From: Crocinitomicaceae bacterium
Lineage (GTDB): Bacteria; Bacteroidota; Bacteroidia; Flavobacteriales_D; Crocinitomicaceae
NCBI GenBank assembly: GCA_029254025.1
Contig: JAQWYK010000039.1
Coordinates: 62,001-126,000 of the forward strand
DNA length: 64,000 nucleotides
Reading direction: 5' to 3'
Under the pieces are notes generated by a model. It was not told the origin of the DNA. It did not search any database and saw only the letters and a program-made list of their open reading frames with translations. How positions within the stretch are numbered: the stretch's first letter is position 1; each line of letters starts with the position of its first letter. Positions 44,359-53,119 of the stretch are shown piece by piece. The position numbers were made by a program, and so were the translations under genes.

Positions 44359-45441
44359 TTACTTCAATAAAGAAATAATTATTTCTTTTTCTTGTTCCCA
44401 ATTGAGTGCTTGATGGGCCATCTTACAATTCTGAGAGAGCCGTAATAACTCGTGTTCATCAGATAGCATTTCCTGAAGAGTTACAGCGATGTTGTGCGGA
44501 GTAATTGACTCTATAGTTTTTCCTAGACCATATTGGTTTACGAGCTTCATTGTTTCAGGAAGTGCGGATACTAAAATAGGAATGCCATTTTTGATATAAT
44601 CAAAGATCTTATTTGGTAGTGAGTAATGATAACTCATGGAATCACCTTTTTCTAAACTTACACCTATGGTTGCCGTTTGAGTTAGCGCATCTAATTGCTC
44701 GAAGGGTACTTTTCCAAGAAGTTGAACTTTTTCGGATAGTTCGTTTACCAAAACAAGCCGTTCAACCTCCTGAAACACATCGCCATCTCCAATAATCATC
44801 AGTTTTGCATGGTCGATATGCTTCATCGCGAGCACTAACTCTTCTAATCCACGATTCATATTAACAGCCCCTTGATAGAGAATAATTTTGTTTACTAATG
44901 CTAGCGAGTGCTGCACATCCTTTCTTAAAGGCAAATTGCGTAAAACGTGAACGTGTACACCATACTTCTCGGAATAATGCGCTGCAATCGGCTCGCTTAC
45001 TGTAAACACGGTCCTTAACTTTGGAAATATGGTACGTTCAACTCTTGTCCAAAAGCTCTTCACAAAAGGACGCTTCGACAGCTCTGGAACTTCCGTAAAA
45101 AGTTCATGTGAATCATAAACTAAGTGGGTTTTTTTAACTTTTGAATACATAAACCCTGCACATAGTGTATCCAAATCTACGGACCAAACTAGGTCGAACC
45201 GACGAAATAATAAAAACCAATAAAGGCGGATATTGTGGTTCGCATAGAACAAAAAACCCTTGTTAAAGAGCAGTTGAAAGCGCTTTGTTCTATACGTTCG
45301 CTCTAGTGGCACACTGTTTTTCAAGCGTCTTCCAACTAATAAAACATCATATCCCAGCTCTTGGAGCGTAAGCGCAACCTTGTGGACGCGTTGATCTGTT
45401 GACAAGTCGTTGGTAACAGTTATTATGGCTCTCTTAGACAA
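44359..45441 (-). CDS. Family 4-like glycosyltransferase
   Basis: A 360-residue GT-B enzyme. The N-terminal acceptor domain begins IITVTNDLSTDQRVHK and has VWSVDLDTLCAG and LVYDSHELFTEVPEL. The donor-binding domain has ILYQGAVNMNRGLEELVLA, LMIIGDGD and the sugar-nucleotide Glu region SYHYSLPNKIFDYIKNGIP. It likely adds a sugar to a surface glycan. The start is a TTG at 45441, as no ATG lies near the conserved beginning. Confidence 0.88.
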   Translation of the reverse strand: MSKRAIITVTNDLSTDQRVHKVALTLQELGYDVLLVGRRLKNSVPLERTYRTKRFQLLFNKGFLFYANHNIRLYWFLLFRRFDLVWSVDLDTLCAGFMYSKVKKTHLVYDSHELFTEVPELSKRPFVKSFWTRVERTIFPKLRTVFTVSEPIAAHYSEKYGVHVHVLRNLPLRKDVQHSLALVNKIILYQGAVNMNRGLEELVLAMKHIDHAKLMIIGDGDVFQEVERLVLVNELSEKVQLLGKVPFEQLDALTQTATIGVSLEKGDSMSYHYSLPNKIFDYIKNGIPILVSALPETMKLVNQYGLGKTIESITPHNIAVTLQEMLSDEHELLRLSQNCKMAHQALNWEQEKEIIISLLK

Positions 45442-45543
45442 AATAGTTTAAAATAATGTACTTTTGATATGAGGTGCTAATTTACATGGAAATTCTTAGT
45501 GCACGCAAAATAGTATTTAGAGAATTGGACAAGTAGTGCATAA

Positions 45544-46461
45544 ATGCAAGTAGTTCAACAAAAAAGAAATAAAACAAAAGAGGCTGTGAGCGGAAACCTG
45601 AAGGTGCAACACATCAAACGAACTCAGCTCGATGAGAAAAAGTGGGATGCGTGTATTCAAACATCGTCCTTTCCAACATTATATGCGCTTGCTTGGTACT
45701 TGGATAATGTCTCCCCTAACTGGGAAGCATTAATTATAGGCGATTACGATTATGTTTTTCCCTTAACGGTTAAGCGGAAATTAAAAACCATTAAATATAT
45801 TGGAGCTCCTCCTTTTTGTCAACAACTAGGAGTGTTTGGAAACGACCCTATTACGCAAGAGATTATCGATCTGTTTTTAGGTGCTATTCCCTCTTTTTAT
45901 GTACGGCAGGATATTGCACTAAATCACAGCAATCCTTTTCATGAAGGATGTTCGCTACGCGATAATTTTGTAGTGTATGCGACACAAGATTTTAAGGCGG
46001 GATATTCCAGTCAAACAAAACGAAATTTAAAAACTGCTTCAAAATATCCACTATCAATTGACTGGAATATAGATTTTCTTTCTGTTATCGATTTGTTCGT
46101 TGCGAATAAGGGAAGGGAAATAGATACGATAGATTACAGTCTGTTAAAAGATGTTTGTGGAGTTGCCTTGAATAAATCAGTACTTCATTCTGTAGGTGTA
46201 AAATTAGATGGAGTGTTGGTGTCGGGCGCACTATTTGTTGAATTTCAACAACGCTGGTATATGATTATGTTGGCGAGTTCCAAAAAAGGGAAAGAGAGCC
46301 TAGCGTCTACGATCATAATAGACGAGGTGATTCAAAAATTAATACCAAAACAATTTGCTTTAGACTTTGAAGGGTCTAGTATTCCTTCATTAGCCCGATT
46401 TTATAGTGGTTTTGGTGCCAAAAACGAACCGTATCAAATGTTCACGAACCGAATTTTTTAA
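45544..46461 (+). CDS. FemAB/GNAT-like acyltransferase
   Basis: A 305-residue protein of the GNAT-fold group related to FemAB/peptidoglycan bridge enzymes. Key parts are KRKLKTIKYIGAPPFCQQLG, FKAGYSSQTKRNLKTASKYP, GVLVSGALFVEF and the C-terminal LDFEGSSIPSLARFYSGFGA. It may move an acyl or aminoacyl group onto a surface polymer. The substrate is unknown. The position between glycosyltransferase genes fits polysaccharide decoration. Confidence 0.78.
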   Translation: MQVVQQKRNKTKEAVSGNLKVQHIKRTQLDEKKWDACIQTSSFPTLYALAWYLDNVSPNWEALIIGDYDYVFPLTVKRKLKTIKYIGAPPFCQQLGVFGNDPITQEIIDLFLGAIPSFYVRQDIALNHSNPFHEGCSLRDNFVVYATQDFKAGYSSQTKRNLKTASKYPLSIDWNIDFLSVIDLFVANKGREIDTIDYSLLKDVCGVALNKSVLHSVGVKLDGVLVSGALFVEFQQRWYMIMLASSKKGKESLASTIIIDEVIQKLIPKQFALDFEGSSIPSLARFYSGFGAKNEPYQMFTNRIF

Positions 46462-46470
46462 AACACTACA

Positions 46471-47394
46471 ATGCTTGCGATTTGTATACCGGTGTATAAT
46501 TTTGATGTTAATCCTCTGATCAACGCGTTGGTAACAGAGATTTCTTCATTTCAAATTCCGTGCGAAATCGTTGTTATTGATGATTGTTCGAATGCGAAAT
46601 TTCGTTCTATGAATGCGCCCATCGAGCAGCACGTAAAGTATGTAGAACTTTCTAAAAATGTCGGCCGTGCAAAAATTAGAAATTTGTTTTTGGATCACAC
46701 AGAGCAAGAGCAGTTGCTCTTTTTAGACGGAGATTCATTGATTATTTCTTCCGCGTTTTTGCGCACTTATTTAGATGCATTAAGTCCAAGCCTTCCGGTG
46801 ATATGTGGAGGTCGGACGTATCCAGAGGAGCGTCCTTCAAGACGACAGTTACTTCGTTGGAAATATGGAATTCAGCGAGAGTTTAAGTCAGCAATTCAAA
46901 GGTCACATTATCCAAACGAGTCGTTTATGACGAACAATTTTCTGATTAATCGTGAATTACTCGAGAATATTCGATTTGATGAGCGCCTTACAGATTACGG
47001 TCATGAAGACACTTTGTTTGGAATTGAATTGATGCGAGCAGGAATTACCATAAAACATATAGAAAATCCAATATTAAATGGTGATATCGAAACAAATGAG
47101 TTGTTTTTATCCAAGACTGAACGAGCGGTTGAAAACTTGGTGTTGTTAATGCATCACTATGAGTTTCCTGCTGAATTAGAAAAAGAGGTCCTACTATTAA
47201 GGACTGCGAAAAAACTGAAATCGTTGAGTGGGTTGATCTATTGGTTGCACAAGCTAACGGCCCCGGTGTTCTTGTTTTTTCTTAAGAGAGGCGTTGTTAG
47301 CTTAGCCTGTTTCTCTTTTTATAAGCTGGGATATTTTACGATCAAAAACAAGAATTTCATCTCAATACCGGTTGGAAGGGCCGAAATTCATTGA
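46471..47394 (+). CDS. Family 2 glycosyltransferase
   Basis: A 307-residue GT-A enzyme. It starts AICIPVYNFDVNPLINAL, with IVVIDDCSNAKFR (nucleotide site), VGRAKIRNLFLDHT, the metal motif LLFLDGDSLI and TDYGHEDTLFGIELMRAG (catalytic ED). The C-terminal tail has hydrophobic stretches (IYWLHKLTAPVFLFFLKRG) that may hold it to the membrane. The gene follows the FemAB-like gene by 9 bases. Confidence 0.9.
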   Translation: MLAICIPVYNFDVNPLINALVTEISSFQIPCEIVVIDDCSNAKFRSMNAPIEQHVKYVELSKNVGRAKIRNLFLDHTEQEQLLFLDGDSLIISSAFLRTYLDALSPSLPVICGGRTYPEERPSRRQLLRWKYGIQREFKSAIQRSHYPNESFMTNNFLINRELLENIRFDERLTDYGHEDTLFGIELMRAGITIKHIENPILNGDIETNELFLSKTERAVENLVLLMHHYEFPAELEKEVLLLRTAKKLKSLSGLIYWLHKLTAPVFLFFLKRGVVSLACFSFYKLGYFTIKNKNFISIPVGRAEIH

Positions 47395-47720
47395 ACATTT
47401 GAGCCCTTTTCCTGAGCAATGATATAGGCAAGTAGATTCATAACAATGATAGAGACGTTTATCAATACTGATAAAACGGCCATGTTTAAAATCTATTTTA
47501 AAGGAGAAACCGCTAAAAGCAATGATAAGGCCCTCATGGTAGTAATCACAACAACGATTAACAGCCAAGTATGATTAATTGCGCCGTATCCGACAGTCAG
47601 GCCGCCAAGACATCCAACAACTAACAATACCGTACTGATTATAGTATAACGGGTCTCTTCAAGGTTTCCATTGAACATCTTGTCCCAAAAACCATTTTGT
47701 GTAATTATTTCATTAGACAT
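47388..47720 (-). pseudogene. Small membrane protein interrupted by in-frame TAG
   Basis: From the ATG at 47720 the frame codes 75 residues with two membrane helices (TIISTVLLVVGCLGGLTVG; WLLIVVVITTMRALSLLLA), then TAG at 47493-47495. The same frame continues with ILNMAVLSVLINVSIIVMNL and AYIIAQEKGSNVQ to TGA at 47388-47390, adding a third helix. Without the TAG the product is about 110 residues. TAG is one base from TGG (Trp). It may be a nonsense mutation, a sequencing error, or two genes (75 and 31 residues). Family not recognised. Confidence 0.65.
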
Positions 47721-47849
47721 TACTTACTTTTTAATGTGTTCAACAAATAGAGTAAGACTGAACCAATTAAAAATGACAAAACACAGGATTACAAGCTGAT
47801 ATTTGTCAGTTTACTAATTAGCTGTTCAAAAGGAGTTGATTTTAACTAC

Positions 47850-47878
47850 TTGTTTTTATTGTGTTTACATTAACTTTG
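47850..47878 (+). promoter_or_regulatory. Promoter TTG-N18-TAACTTTG
   Basis: TTG at 47850-47852, 18 bases, TAACTTTG at 47871-47878, 21 bases before the ATG at 47900. Both elements match the Bacteroidota consensus. Confidence 0.7.
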
Positions 47879-47899
47879 TACAACATTACTAACAAGTAG

Positions 47900-48295
47900 A
47901 TGACGATGTTGAAGGAAGTTGAGGTGCCATCGGCAAAAATATCCATTAGAGAAGATGGTGTTATGCACGTGCACATTAAGGTGAGCTCTTCATTTGAAAT
48001 GGAAAACTCGAAAGAAATTTTTGAGGCACGAGAGTCTATCTCCGAAGGAAGGAAATACCCTATTTTATACACTTCTGAATACAGGTTTTTAACACCTTCA
48101 AAGGAGGTGAAAGAATATATTTCATCTAGGCCTAGAACAGGACTTGTACTTGCGGATGGATTTGTTATTCGGAGTTTTTCACAACGATTGGCGGCCAAAA
48201 TTTATTTAAAACTAAATAAACCTGAAGTGCCAACGGGTTTTTTCTCTACGGAGGAGGAAGCTATAGAGTGGCTAAAGGGGTTTGTTCAGAAATAG
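47900..48295 (+). CDS. STAS/SEC14-like small protein (DUF7793-like)
   Basis: A 131-residue cytoplasmic protein: KISIREDGVMHVHI, FEMENSKEIFEARE, RKYPILYTSEYRFLTPS and GFFSTEEEAIEWLKGF. The strand-helix pattern and the last block are seen in STAS/SEC14-like proteins that Bacteroidota carry in several copies. No kinase partner adjoins. The function is unknown. It has a strong own promoter and is convergent with holB. Confidence 0.72.
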   Translation: MTMLKEVEVPSAKISIREDGVMHVHIKVSSSFEMENSKEIFEARESISEGRKYPILYTSEYRFLTPSKEVKEYISSRPRTGLVLADGFVIRSFSQRLAAKIYLKLNKPEVPTGFFSTEEEAIEWLKGFVQK

Positions 48296-48301
48296 GAATG
48301 G

Positions 48302-49420
48302 CTAAGCACGATGAATATAACGCATAACCTCAAACGTAATATTTGTGAATAACAATTTCGAATGGGCGTTACGCAGGACACTATAATGGGCGTCATCAAA
48401 TAACTTCATAAACGGAAGAACATTATTTCCAGAAATAAATCGCGCAAACTTTTCTAAGAAAGCTTTTTCCTCTGCAGATGCACGTACCAATTGATTGTCG
48501 GTATAGTTTTTCATAATGCTTTGACGCACCATATAGAGGCCGTATTCCAGAAAGTGTTTTTGTTGTTCACGCCCCTTTTCTGACATGTGTGCTGCCCAGT
48601 CTAGCATAGGTATCACGTCCTTTTTGTAACACACACGCATTAATTGAATGAAATCTTCTCTGTTTTCATTATTTTCTCCCGCAGCACGCAACATTTCATT
48701 CGCTTGATTGACATCACCATTTGCTCGCGAAACAATACTTTGAATCACATCGGTCGACTGAACACCTTGGTTTTTAATGAACTCCGAAAGCGAGTCGTCC
48801 GTAAGAGGGCGTGTTTTTAGAAGTTGTGTTCGACTCAAAATGGTAGGCATCATTGATGCTTGGTTTTCTACCAAAAGAATGAATAATGTTTTTGCCGGGG
48901 GCTCTTCGATTATTTTCAAGAGTTTATTCGCGCAAGCATCATTCATTGTGTCTGCCATCCAAATAATACTCACTTTATAACCGCCTTCATAGGATTTGAG
49001 GGAAAGCTTTTTTATGATCTCTTGACTTTGAAACTTAGAGATGATCGGATTTCTTCCTTTTTCATCAGAGGCTTCAATCCAATTATTTATTGTCAGATAA
49101 GGGCTTTTAACAATCTGTTCTTTCCAAAGAGGGAATTGAGGATCAGAGGTGTTGGAAAGCTTTTGAACTGTGGGAAATGTAAAGTGTAGGTCAGGATGTT
49201 GTAAATCACGAATTTTATTGCATGAGGGACAGGTTCCACAGCTGTCTTCAGCGGTCCGAGCGTTACAAAATAAGTATTGAACGAAAGCCAAGGCGAGCGG
49301 AAGACTTCCAAACCCCATTTTCCCCAAAAACAACTGGGCGTGACTAATACGATCGTTTTGAACGTCTTTAATCAACTGCTGCTTCTGACTTTCTAGCCCT
49401 ATTACGTCTTTGAACTGCAC
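48302..49420 (-). CDS. holB: DNA polymerase III subunit delta-prime, GTG start
   Basis: A 372-residue clamp-loader AAA+ protein. It has SHAQLFLGKMGFGSLPLALA (degenerate Walker A), the zinc ribbon CGTCPSC with a further Cys, WMADTMNDACANKLLKIIEE, and sensor region TILSRTQLLKTRPL (SRC-like SRT). The start is a GTG at 49420, 4 bases after a perfect -7 box. It is divergent from hemW. Confidence 0.93.
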   Translation of the reverse strand: MQFKDVIGLESQKQQLIKDVQNDRISHAQLFLGKMGFGSLPLALAFVQYLFCNARTAEDSCGTCPSCNKIRDLQHPDLHFTFPTVQKLSNTSDPQFPLWKEQIVKSPYLTINNWIEASDEKGRNPIISKFQSQEIIKKLSLKSYEGGYKVSIIWMADTMNDACANKLLKIIEEPPAKTLFILLVENQASMMPTILSRTQLLKTRPLTDDSLSEFIKNQGVQSTDVIQSIVSRANGDVNQANEMLRAAGENNENREDFIQLMRVCYKKDVIPMLDWAAHMSEKGREQQKHFLEYGLYMVRQSIMKNYTDNQLVRASAEEKAFLEKFARFISGNNVLPFMKLFDDAHYSVLRNAHSKLLFTNITFEVMRYIHRA

Positions 49421-49424
49421 GATT

Positions 49425-49432
49425 CAAAAGTA
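49425..49432 (-). promoter_or_regulatory. -7 box TACTTTTG of holB
   Basis: Exact TAnnTTTG on the minus strand with a 4-base spacer (AATC) to the GTG start. A TTG lies 16 bases upstream of the box (49449-49451), one base short of the usual range. Confidence 0.6.
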
Positions 49433-49485
49433 CAAAAAAAACACTCCACAAGGATGTGGTGTCGTCTTTTGTCTCAAAGTCTTAA

Positions 49486-49493
49486 TATCTTTG
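49486..49493 (+). promoter_or_regulatory. -7 box TATCTTTG of hemW
   Basis: Exact TAnnTTTG with a 4-base spacer (TAGA) to the hemW ATG at 49498. It faces away from the holB box 53 bases to the left. Confidence 0.6.
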
Positions 49494-49497
49494 TAGA

Positions 49498-50619
49498 ATG
49501 GCAGGATTCTATGTTCACATTCCTTTTTGTAAGAAAGCATGTACCTACTGTGATTTTCACTTTAGCACAACGTTTGAGGCTTACCGAGAGGAGCTTATAC
49601 TTGCGTTATTAAAAGAGATCGTTTCCAGGAAGGCCTATTTACAAGGAGAGGTGGTAGAGACTATTTATTTTGGAGGAGGAACTCCTTCACTCCTAACACA
49701 GGACGAAATAACTAGGATTATTGCAGCTATTCAAGCTAACTTTATTTGCGTGCCAGAGATGGAAGTTACGTTGGAGGCTAATCCAGACGATATTGAACAA
49801 AACATGCTAACCCAATGGAAAGCAGCAGGCATAAACCGTTTAAGTATCGGCGTCCAATCATTTGACGATAACGATTTAAAATGGATGAATCGCGCCCATA
49901 CTTCCGAGGAGTCAATTCGTAGTATTGAGCTTGCTAAACAACAGGGGTTTTTGGTAACTATTGATTTAATCTATGGACTACCAAATGTTTCGAACGAAGA
50001 ATGGATAATCAATTTGACAAAAGCAGTCGATTTAGGGCCTGATCATATCTCAGCGTATTGTTTAACCGTTGAGGAGAATACATTGCTTGACCTGTGGACG
50101 AAGAAAGGCAAAATAGCTCGGGTTCCAGAAGAGGAACAAGCCGAACAGTTTGATGTGTTACTTGATTATCTGGAAAACCAAGGATACGAGCAGTATGAGA
50201 TTTCGAATTTTGCACGCGACAATAAGTATGCAAAACACAATACAAACTATTGGAGAGGAAAGACATACATAGGTGTCGGTCCGTCCGCCCACTCATATAA
50301 TGGAGGAAAACGCGCGTGGAACGTTTCGAATAACCAACTGTACATAAAGGCATGGAAGTATGGAATCAGTTGCCTTGAAGAAGAAGTTTTAACCCAGCAA
50401 GATCGGTTTAATGAACTCCTTATGACAGGGTTGCGCACGAAGTGGGGGGTAGATTTAGTAGAGTTGGAAAGAATTCTGCCTCTAGAAAGTTCTTTTATGA
50501 CTTACATAGAAAAGGCAGTGATAAACGAGGAAATGATTCACGATAGTAATCAAATTATATTAACAAAAAATGGCCGTTTACGCGCAGATAAAATCGCGAG
50601 TGATCTTTTCGTTGTGTGA
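49498..50619 (+). CDS. hemW: HemW-like radical SAM protein (coproporphyrinogen oxidase-like)
   Basis: A 373-residue radical SAM protein. It starts AGFYVHIPFCKKACTYCDF with the CxxxCxxC cluster motif, then YFGGGTPSLL, LSIGVQSFDD and the C-terminal HemN-like block. HemW proteins lack the extra cysteine of HemN in this first motif and act as heme chaperones rather than oxidases; this sequence has the HemW form (CDF, not CxCxxC), so I prefer HemW. The stop is close to the box of the next gene. Confidence 0.92.
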   Translation: MAGFYVHIPFCKKACTYCDFHFSTTFEAYREELILALLKEIVSRKAYLQGEVVETIYFGGGTPSLLTQDEITRIIAAIQANFICVPEMEVTLEANPDDIEQNMLTQWKAAGINRLSIGVQSFDDNDLKWMNRAHTSEESIRSIELAKQQGFLVTIDLIYGLPNVSNEEWIINLTKAVDLGPDHISAYCLTVEENTLLDLWTKKGKIARVPEEEQAEQFDVLLDYLENQGYEQYEISNFARDNKYAKHNTNYWRGKTYIGVGPSAHSYNGGKRAWNVSNNQLYIKAWKYGISCLEEEVLTQQDRFNELLMTGLRTKWGVDLVELERILPLESSFMTYIEKAVINEEMIHDSNQIILTKNGRLRADKIASDLFVV

Positions 50620-50626
50620 ATATTTT

Positions 50627-50634
50627 TAACTTTG
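50627..50634 (+). promoter_or_regulatory. -7 box TAACTTTG
   Basis: Exact TAnnTTTG, 5 bases before the ATG at 50640. It shows that the downstream gene starts at this ATG rather than at the GTG overlapping the hemW stop. Confidence 0.6.
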
Positions 50635-50639
50635 TAAAC

Positions 50640-52766
50640 ATGGGGGCTAAGGGTGTTAAAAGGTTGTTTTTTGCGCTGTTGATGGGGTTCTTATTGTCTT
50701 ATACAGTTTGGGCGCAAGAACAGAATCCTTTTTCATCTTCGTTTGCTGATGTTGAGCTTCGAATAGATACCACAGTGTTTTCCTACTATAAAAACAAAAT
50801 TAAAGTTGGAGGGGAATATTATCTACCATTTGAGTTTTCAGATATTCGTGCAGTTGTAGAGATCCGATTATATCGGAAAGCAAACTCTCCTTCTGGCCTT
50901 CAACTATTGTCGAGCGGCGATTACTCGATTCTGGATTCATTGGAGCTTATCAATGGCAGATACTATCGGGGTCGAGTAAAGTTTTCTGATTTAACGAAAG
51001 CAGAGTTTGTTGGGATTAAAATGTCGACATCAGAGGGAACAACACTTTTCTTGCCGGTTTATCCCTACTCACAGACATATGCAAACATTTATCCTGGAGA
51101 GGGGGATTTGTTCACTGGGGAGGAAAAATCGTTTGAAGTAATTTCAAATCAAATCGACAACTTAGTTGTGGACGAAAGATGGAAAAAAGGTGAAGGCATG
51201 GAGTACCGCTTCATGAGGAGGGGTCCTCGACTTTATGTTGTTGTGTTACCTACACAGTCTGGAAAATTGTTATTCACATTAGAATTCAATCTTATTCGTC
51301 CAAATTTTACTAAGGGAAAACCGAGTTTTATTCTTCCAAAGCAAGAGGTTGAGTTAAATGCACGCGGCAGTCGATTGAGTTTTTTAAGGTTTGATGAGCG
51401 GGAAGTTATTTGGGAACGAAATCAAAAGGAAGGTGTTGAGGTACAGCTTGAAAACCATCGGTTTTTGCAATTAAACAAAACGTACCGGATAGAAAATAGT
51501 GATTCGCCTGGAGGCCCTCTTATCGGAGAATTATTTACGGCACGCCGGTTGACAAGTGATAAGGTCTTATGTATTTTAAGGCCCTTTAATTACCACAATC
51601 AGTCTGAAGGGTATTTGTACCTTAAAGACGGTGATGATTCTAAGTTTATCACCAACATCACGATCGTGCCCGAACCAAAAATTAATCGAATCAGTGTATT
51701 ACGTAAAGGTGGTACATGGGTGGAAAGTAATGTTTTGTTTCCTGGAGAAACAGTTGAAGTGCGATTAGAAGGAGAAAGCTTGAATAGAACAAGGTTTTAT
51801 TTTGAGGATTTGAAGGATGTGAGTACCGACACGATTTTACGGAATGAGAATGTTGTGCATTACAAACTGGAAGTGCCAATTTCTATAAAGAAAAAATCAA
51901 TTTCTATTTTTAATCAGCGCATCAATACGGGGAAAACGTTTGATATTCGAGAACACTTGCGCCCCAGGGAGCTGGATTTTGTAGTGATTGAATATGGAGG
52001 CACACCAATACGAGCGAATGAAGTTACGCAGCCAATATTAAAACGTGGAACAATAGGAAACATAAACCTTAGATTTGATGGCTACTTGATTGATGATGCA
52101 ACAGAGTTATACGGAAAACAATATTTAGAGGTAGAGGTGCGTGTAATTGATAGCAGAAATATACTTGTAGAGAAGCAGGTGATTGACAACATAGAAGTTT
52201 GCCCAGGGGACGGGTCTCCGAGGTACTTTATGTATGCGAACTCAAACGGCTGTATGAATGCGGTGGTGTCGATTAATGATGTTATTTCTAATAAAACGCA
52301 TACGTTGGATAATTGGTCAAAAATAGAATTGATCATTAAGCATAGGAAGGACTTTTACGGAGGAAAGGGGTATACAGAGCGTGTGGAAATCATTAAAGAA
52401 AAACTAGTCACGTTTGATGTTGACCTCTCCATTCCTGGAGGATTGCTCATTAAGAAAGTGGGTGTAGATGGCTTCCCTGGCCTGAGCGGAATTTCTCTCT
52501 CCATGTTGGCACAGTTTTCTTTTTATCAGAAAGGTGAAATCCAACGATTAAGGCCTTATAAAATAGGCGCAGGTTTTCTTGCTAAAAATGCATTTAATTT
52601 TAACCCTGATGCAGAACGCGACCTGGGAATAGTTATTCTTGGATCCGTTTACCCAACTCGAAAAGAACGCAGGTTTTCATTTCCGTTGTACGCTGGCTTT
52701 GGTTACTTCTTGAATGAAGACAAGTTTTTCTATTTAATCGGACCTGGTATTCGGATTAACTTGTAA
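50640..52766 (+). CDS. Large secreted envelope protein, unknown function
   Basis: About 708 residues with a signal peptide (KRLFFALLMGFLLSYTVWAQ). The mature part is beta-rich: repeated Ig-like strands in the first 570 residues (for example FSSSFADVELRIDTTVFSY, RVIDSRNILVEKQVIDNIEV), then a Gly/Phe/Tyr-rich end (FPLYAGFGYFLNEDKFFYLI, GPGIRINL) that looks like membrane barrel strands. It probably sits at the outer membrane. I recognise no named family. A BamA-like protein gene follows after a small lipoprotein gene. Confidence 0.75.
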   Translation: MGAKGVKRLFFALLMGFLLSYTVWAQEQNPFSSSFADVELRIDTTVFSYYKNKIKVGGEYYLPFEFSDIRAVVEIRLYRKANSPSGLQLLSSGDYSILDSLELINGRYYRGRVKFSDLTKAEFVGIKMSTSEGTTLFLPVYPYSQTYANIYPGEGDLFTGEEKSFEVISNQIDNLVVDERWKKGEGMEYRFMRRGPRLYVVVLPTQSGKLLFTLEFNLIRPNFTKGKPSFILPKQEVELNARGSRLSFLRFDEREVIWERNQKEGVEVQLENHRFLQLNKTYRIENSDSPGGPLIGELFTARRLTSDKVLCILRPFNYHNQSEGYLYLKDGDDSKFITNITIVPEPKINRISVLRKGGTWVESNVLFPGETVEVRLEGESLNRTRFYFEDLKDVSTDTILRNENVVHYKLEVPISIKKKSISIFNQRINTGKTFDIREHLRPRELDFVVIEYGGTPIRANEVTQPILKRGTIGNINLRFDGYLIDDATELYGKQYLEVEVRVIDSRNILVEKQVIDNIEVCPGDGSPRYFMYANSNGCMNAVVSINDVISNKTHTLDNWSKIELIIKHRKDFYGGKGYTERVEIIKEKLVTFDVDLSIPGGLLIKKVGVDGFPGLSGISLSMLAQFSFYQKGEIQRLRPYKIGAGFLAKNAFNFNPDAERDLGIVILGSVYPTRKERRFSFPLYAGFGYFLNEDKFFYLIGPGIRINL

Positions 52767-52790
52767 ACTATACGAGTTGTCACGAAACAG

Positions 52791-52815
52791 AAAAAGCCGC
52801 TCAAATATGGCGGCT
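52791..52815 (-). terminator. Terminator after the small lipoprotein gene
   Basis: On the minus strand AGCCGC pairs with GCGGCT across a 9-base loop (plus-strand arms 52795-52800 and 52810-52815), followed by a T run (the plus-strand AAAAA at 52791-52795). This fits a Rho-independent terminator. Confidence 0.65.
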
Positions 52816-52837
52816 AATACATTCATTAGAGAAAAAA

Positions 52838-52984
52838 CTAGTTCTTTTCTATAGTTTTATTATGGTCTGCGGTCACGAATTTATCACTCCCAAACGCCTC
52901 GCAATGCGCTTTTTTTGAACCACATGAAGCGATTACAGCTGTAAGTGATAGACCCAATAGTGCAAGCGCAAAAATCTTTTTCAT
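52838..52984 (-). CDS. Small 48-residue lipoprotein
   Basis: An ATG at 52984 opens a 48-residue protein ending at TAG 52838-52840. It has a lipoprotein signal, MKKIFALALLGLSLTAVIASC, ending in a lipobox Cys at 21, then a short charged mature peptide of 28 residues with one more Cys (KKAHCEAFGSD). A -7 box lies upstream and a terminator downstream, so it looks like a complete single-gene unit. No function can be assigned; similar tiny lipoproteins of Bacteroidota are mostly unstudied. Confidence 0.8.
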   Translation of the reverse strand: MKKIFALALLGLSLTAVIASCGSKKAHCEAFGSDKFVTADHNKTIEKN

Positions 52985-53021
52985 ACCGATAGAATTAATG
53001 TTTTTGTTTTTGTTTAGTGCC

Positions 53022-53029
53022 CAAATATA
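53022..53029 (-). promoter_or_regulatory. -7 box TATATTTG of the small lipoprotein gene
   Basis: Exact TAnnTTTG on the minus strand, 37 bases before the ATG at 52984. Confidence 0.55.
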
Positions 53030-53119
53030 GAGAAAATATAGGTTGTTTCGGTATTCATTTTCAATACTTCACTAAATTGCGCGTTTTAACTATGAATTTA
53101 AACGGCGTTCAACGTTGAT

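Noticed and set aside
47362-47568. Minus-strand frame of 68 codons
   Set aside because: It overlaps the frame that continues the small membrane protein; its composition (Cys, His, Tyr-rich) is not protein-like.
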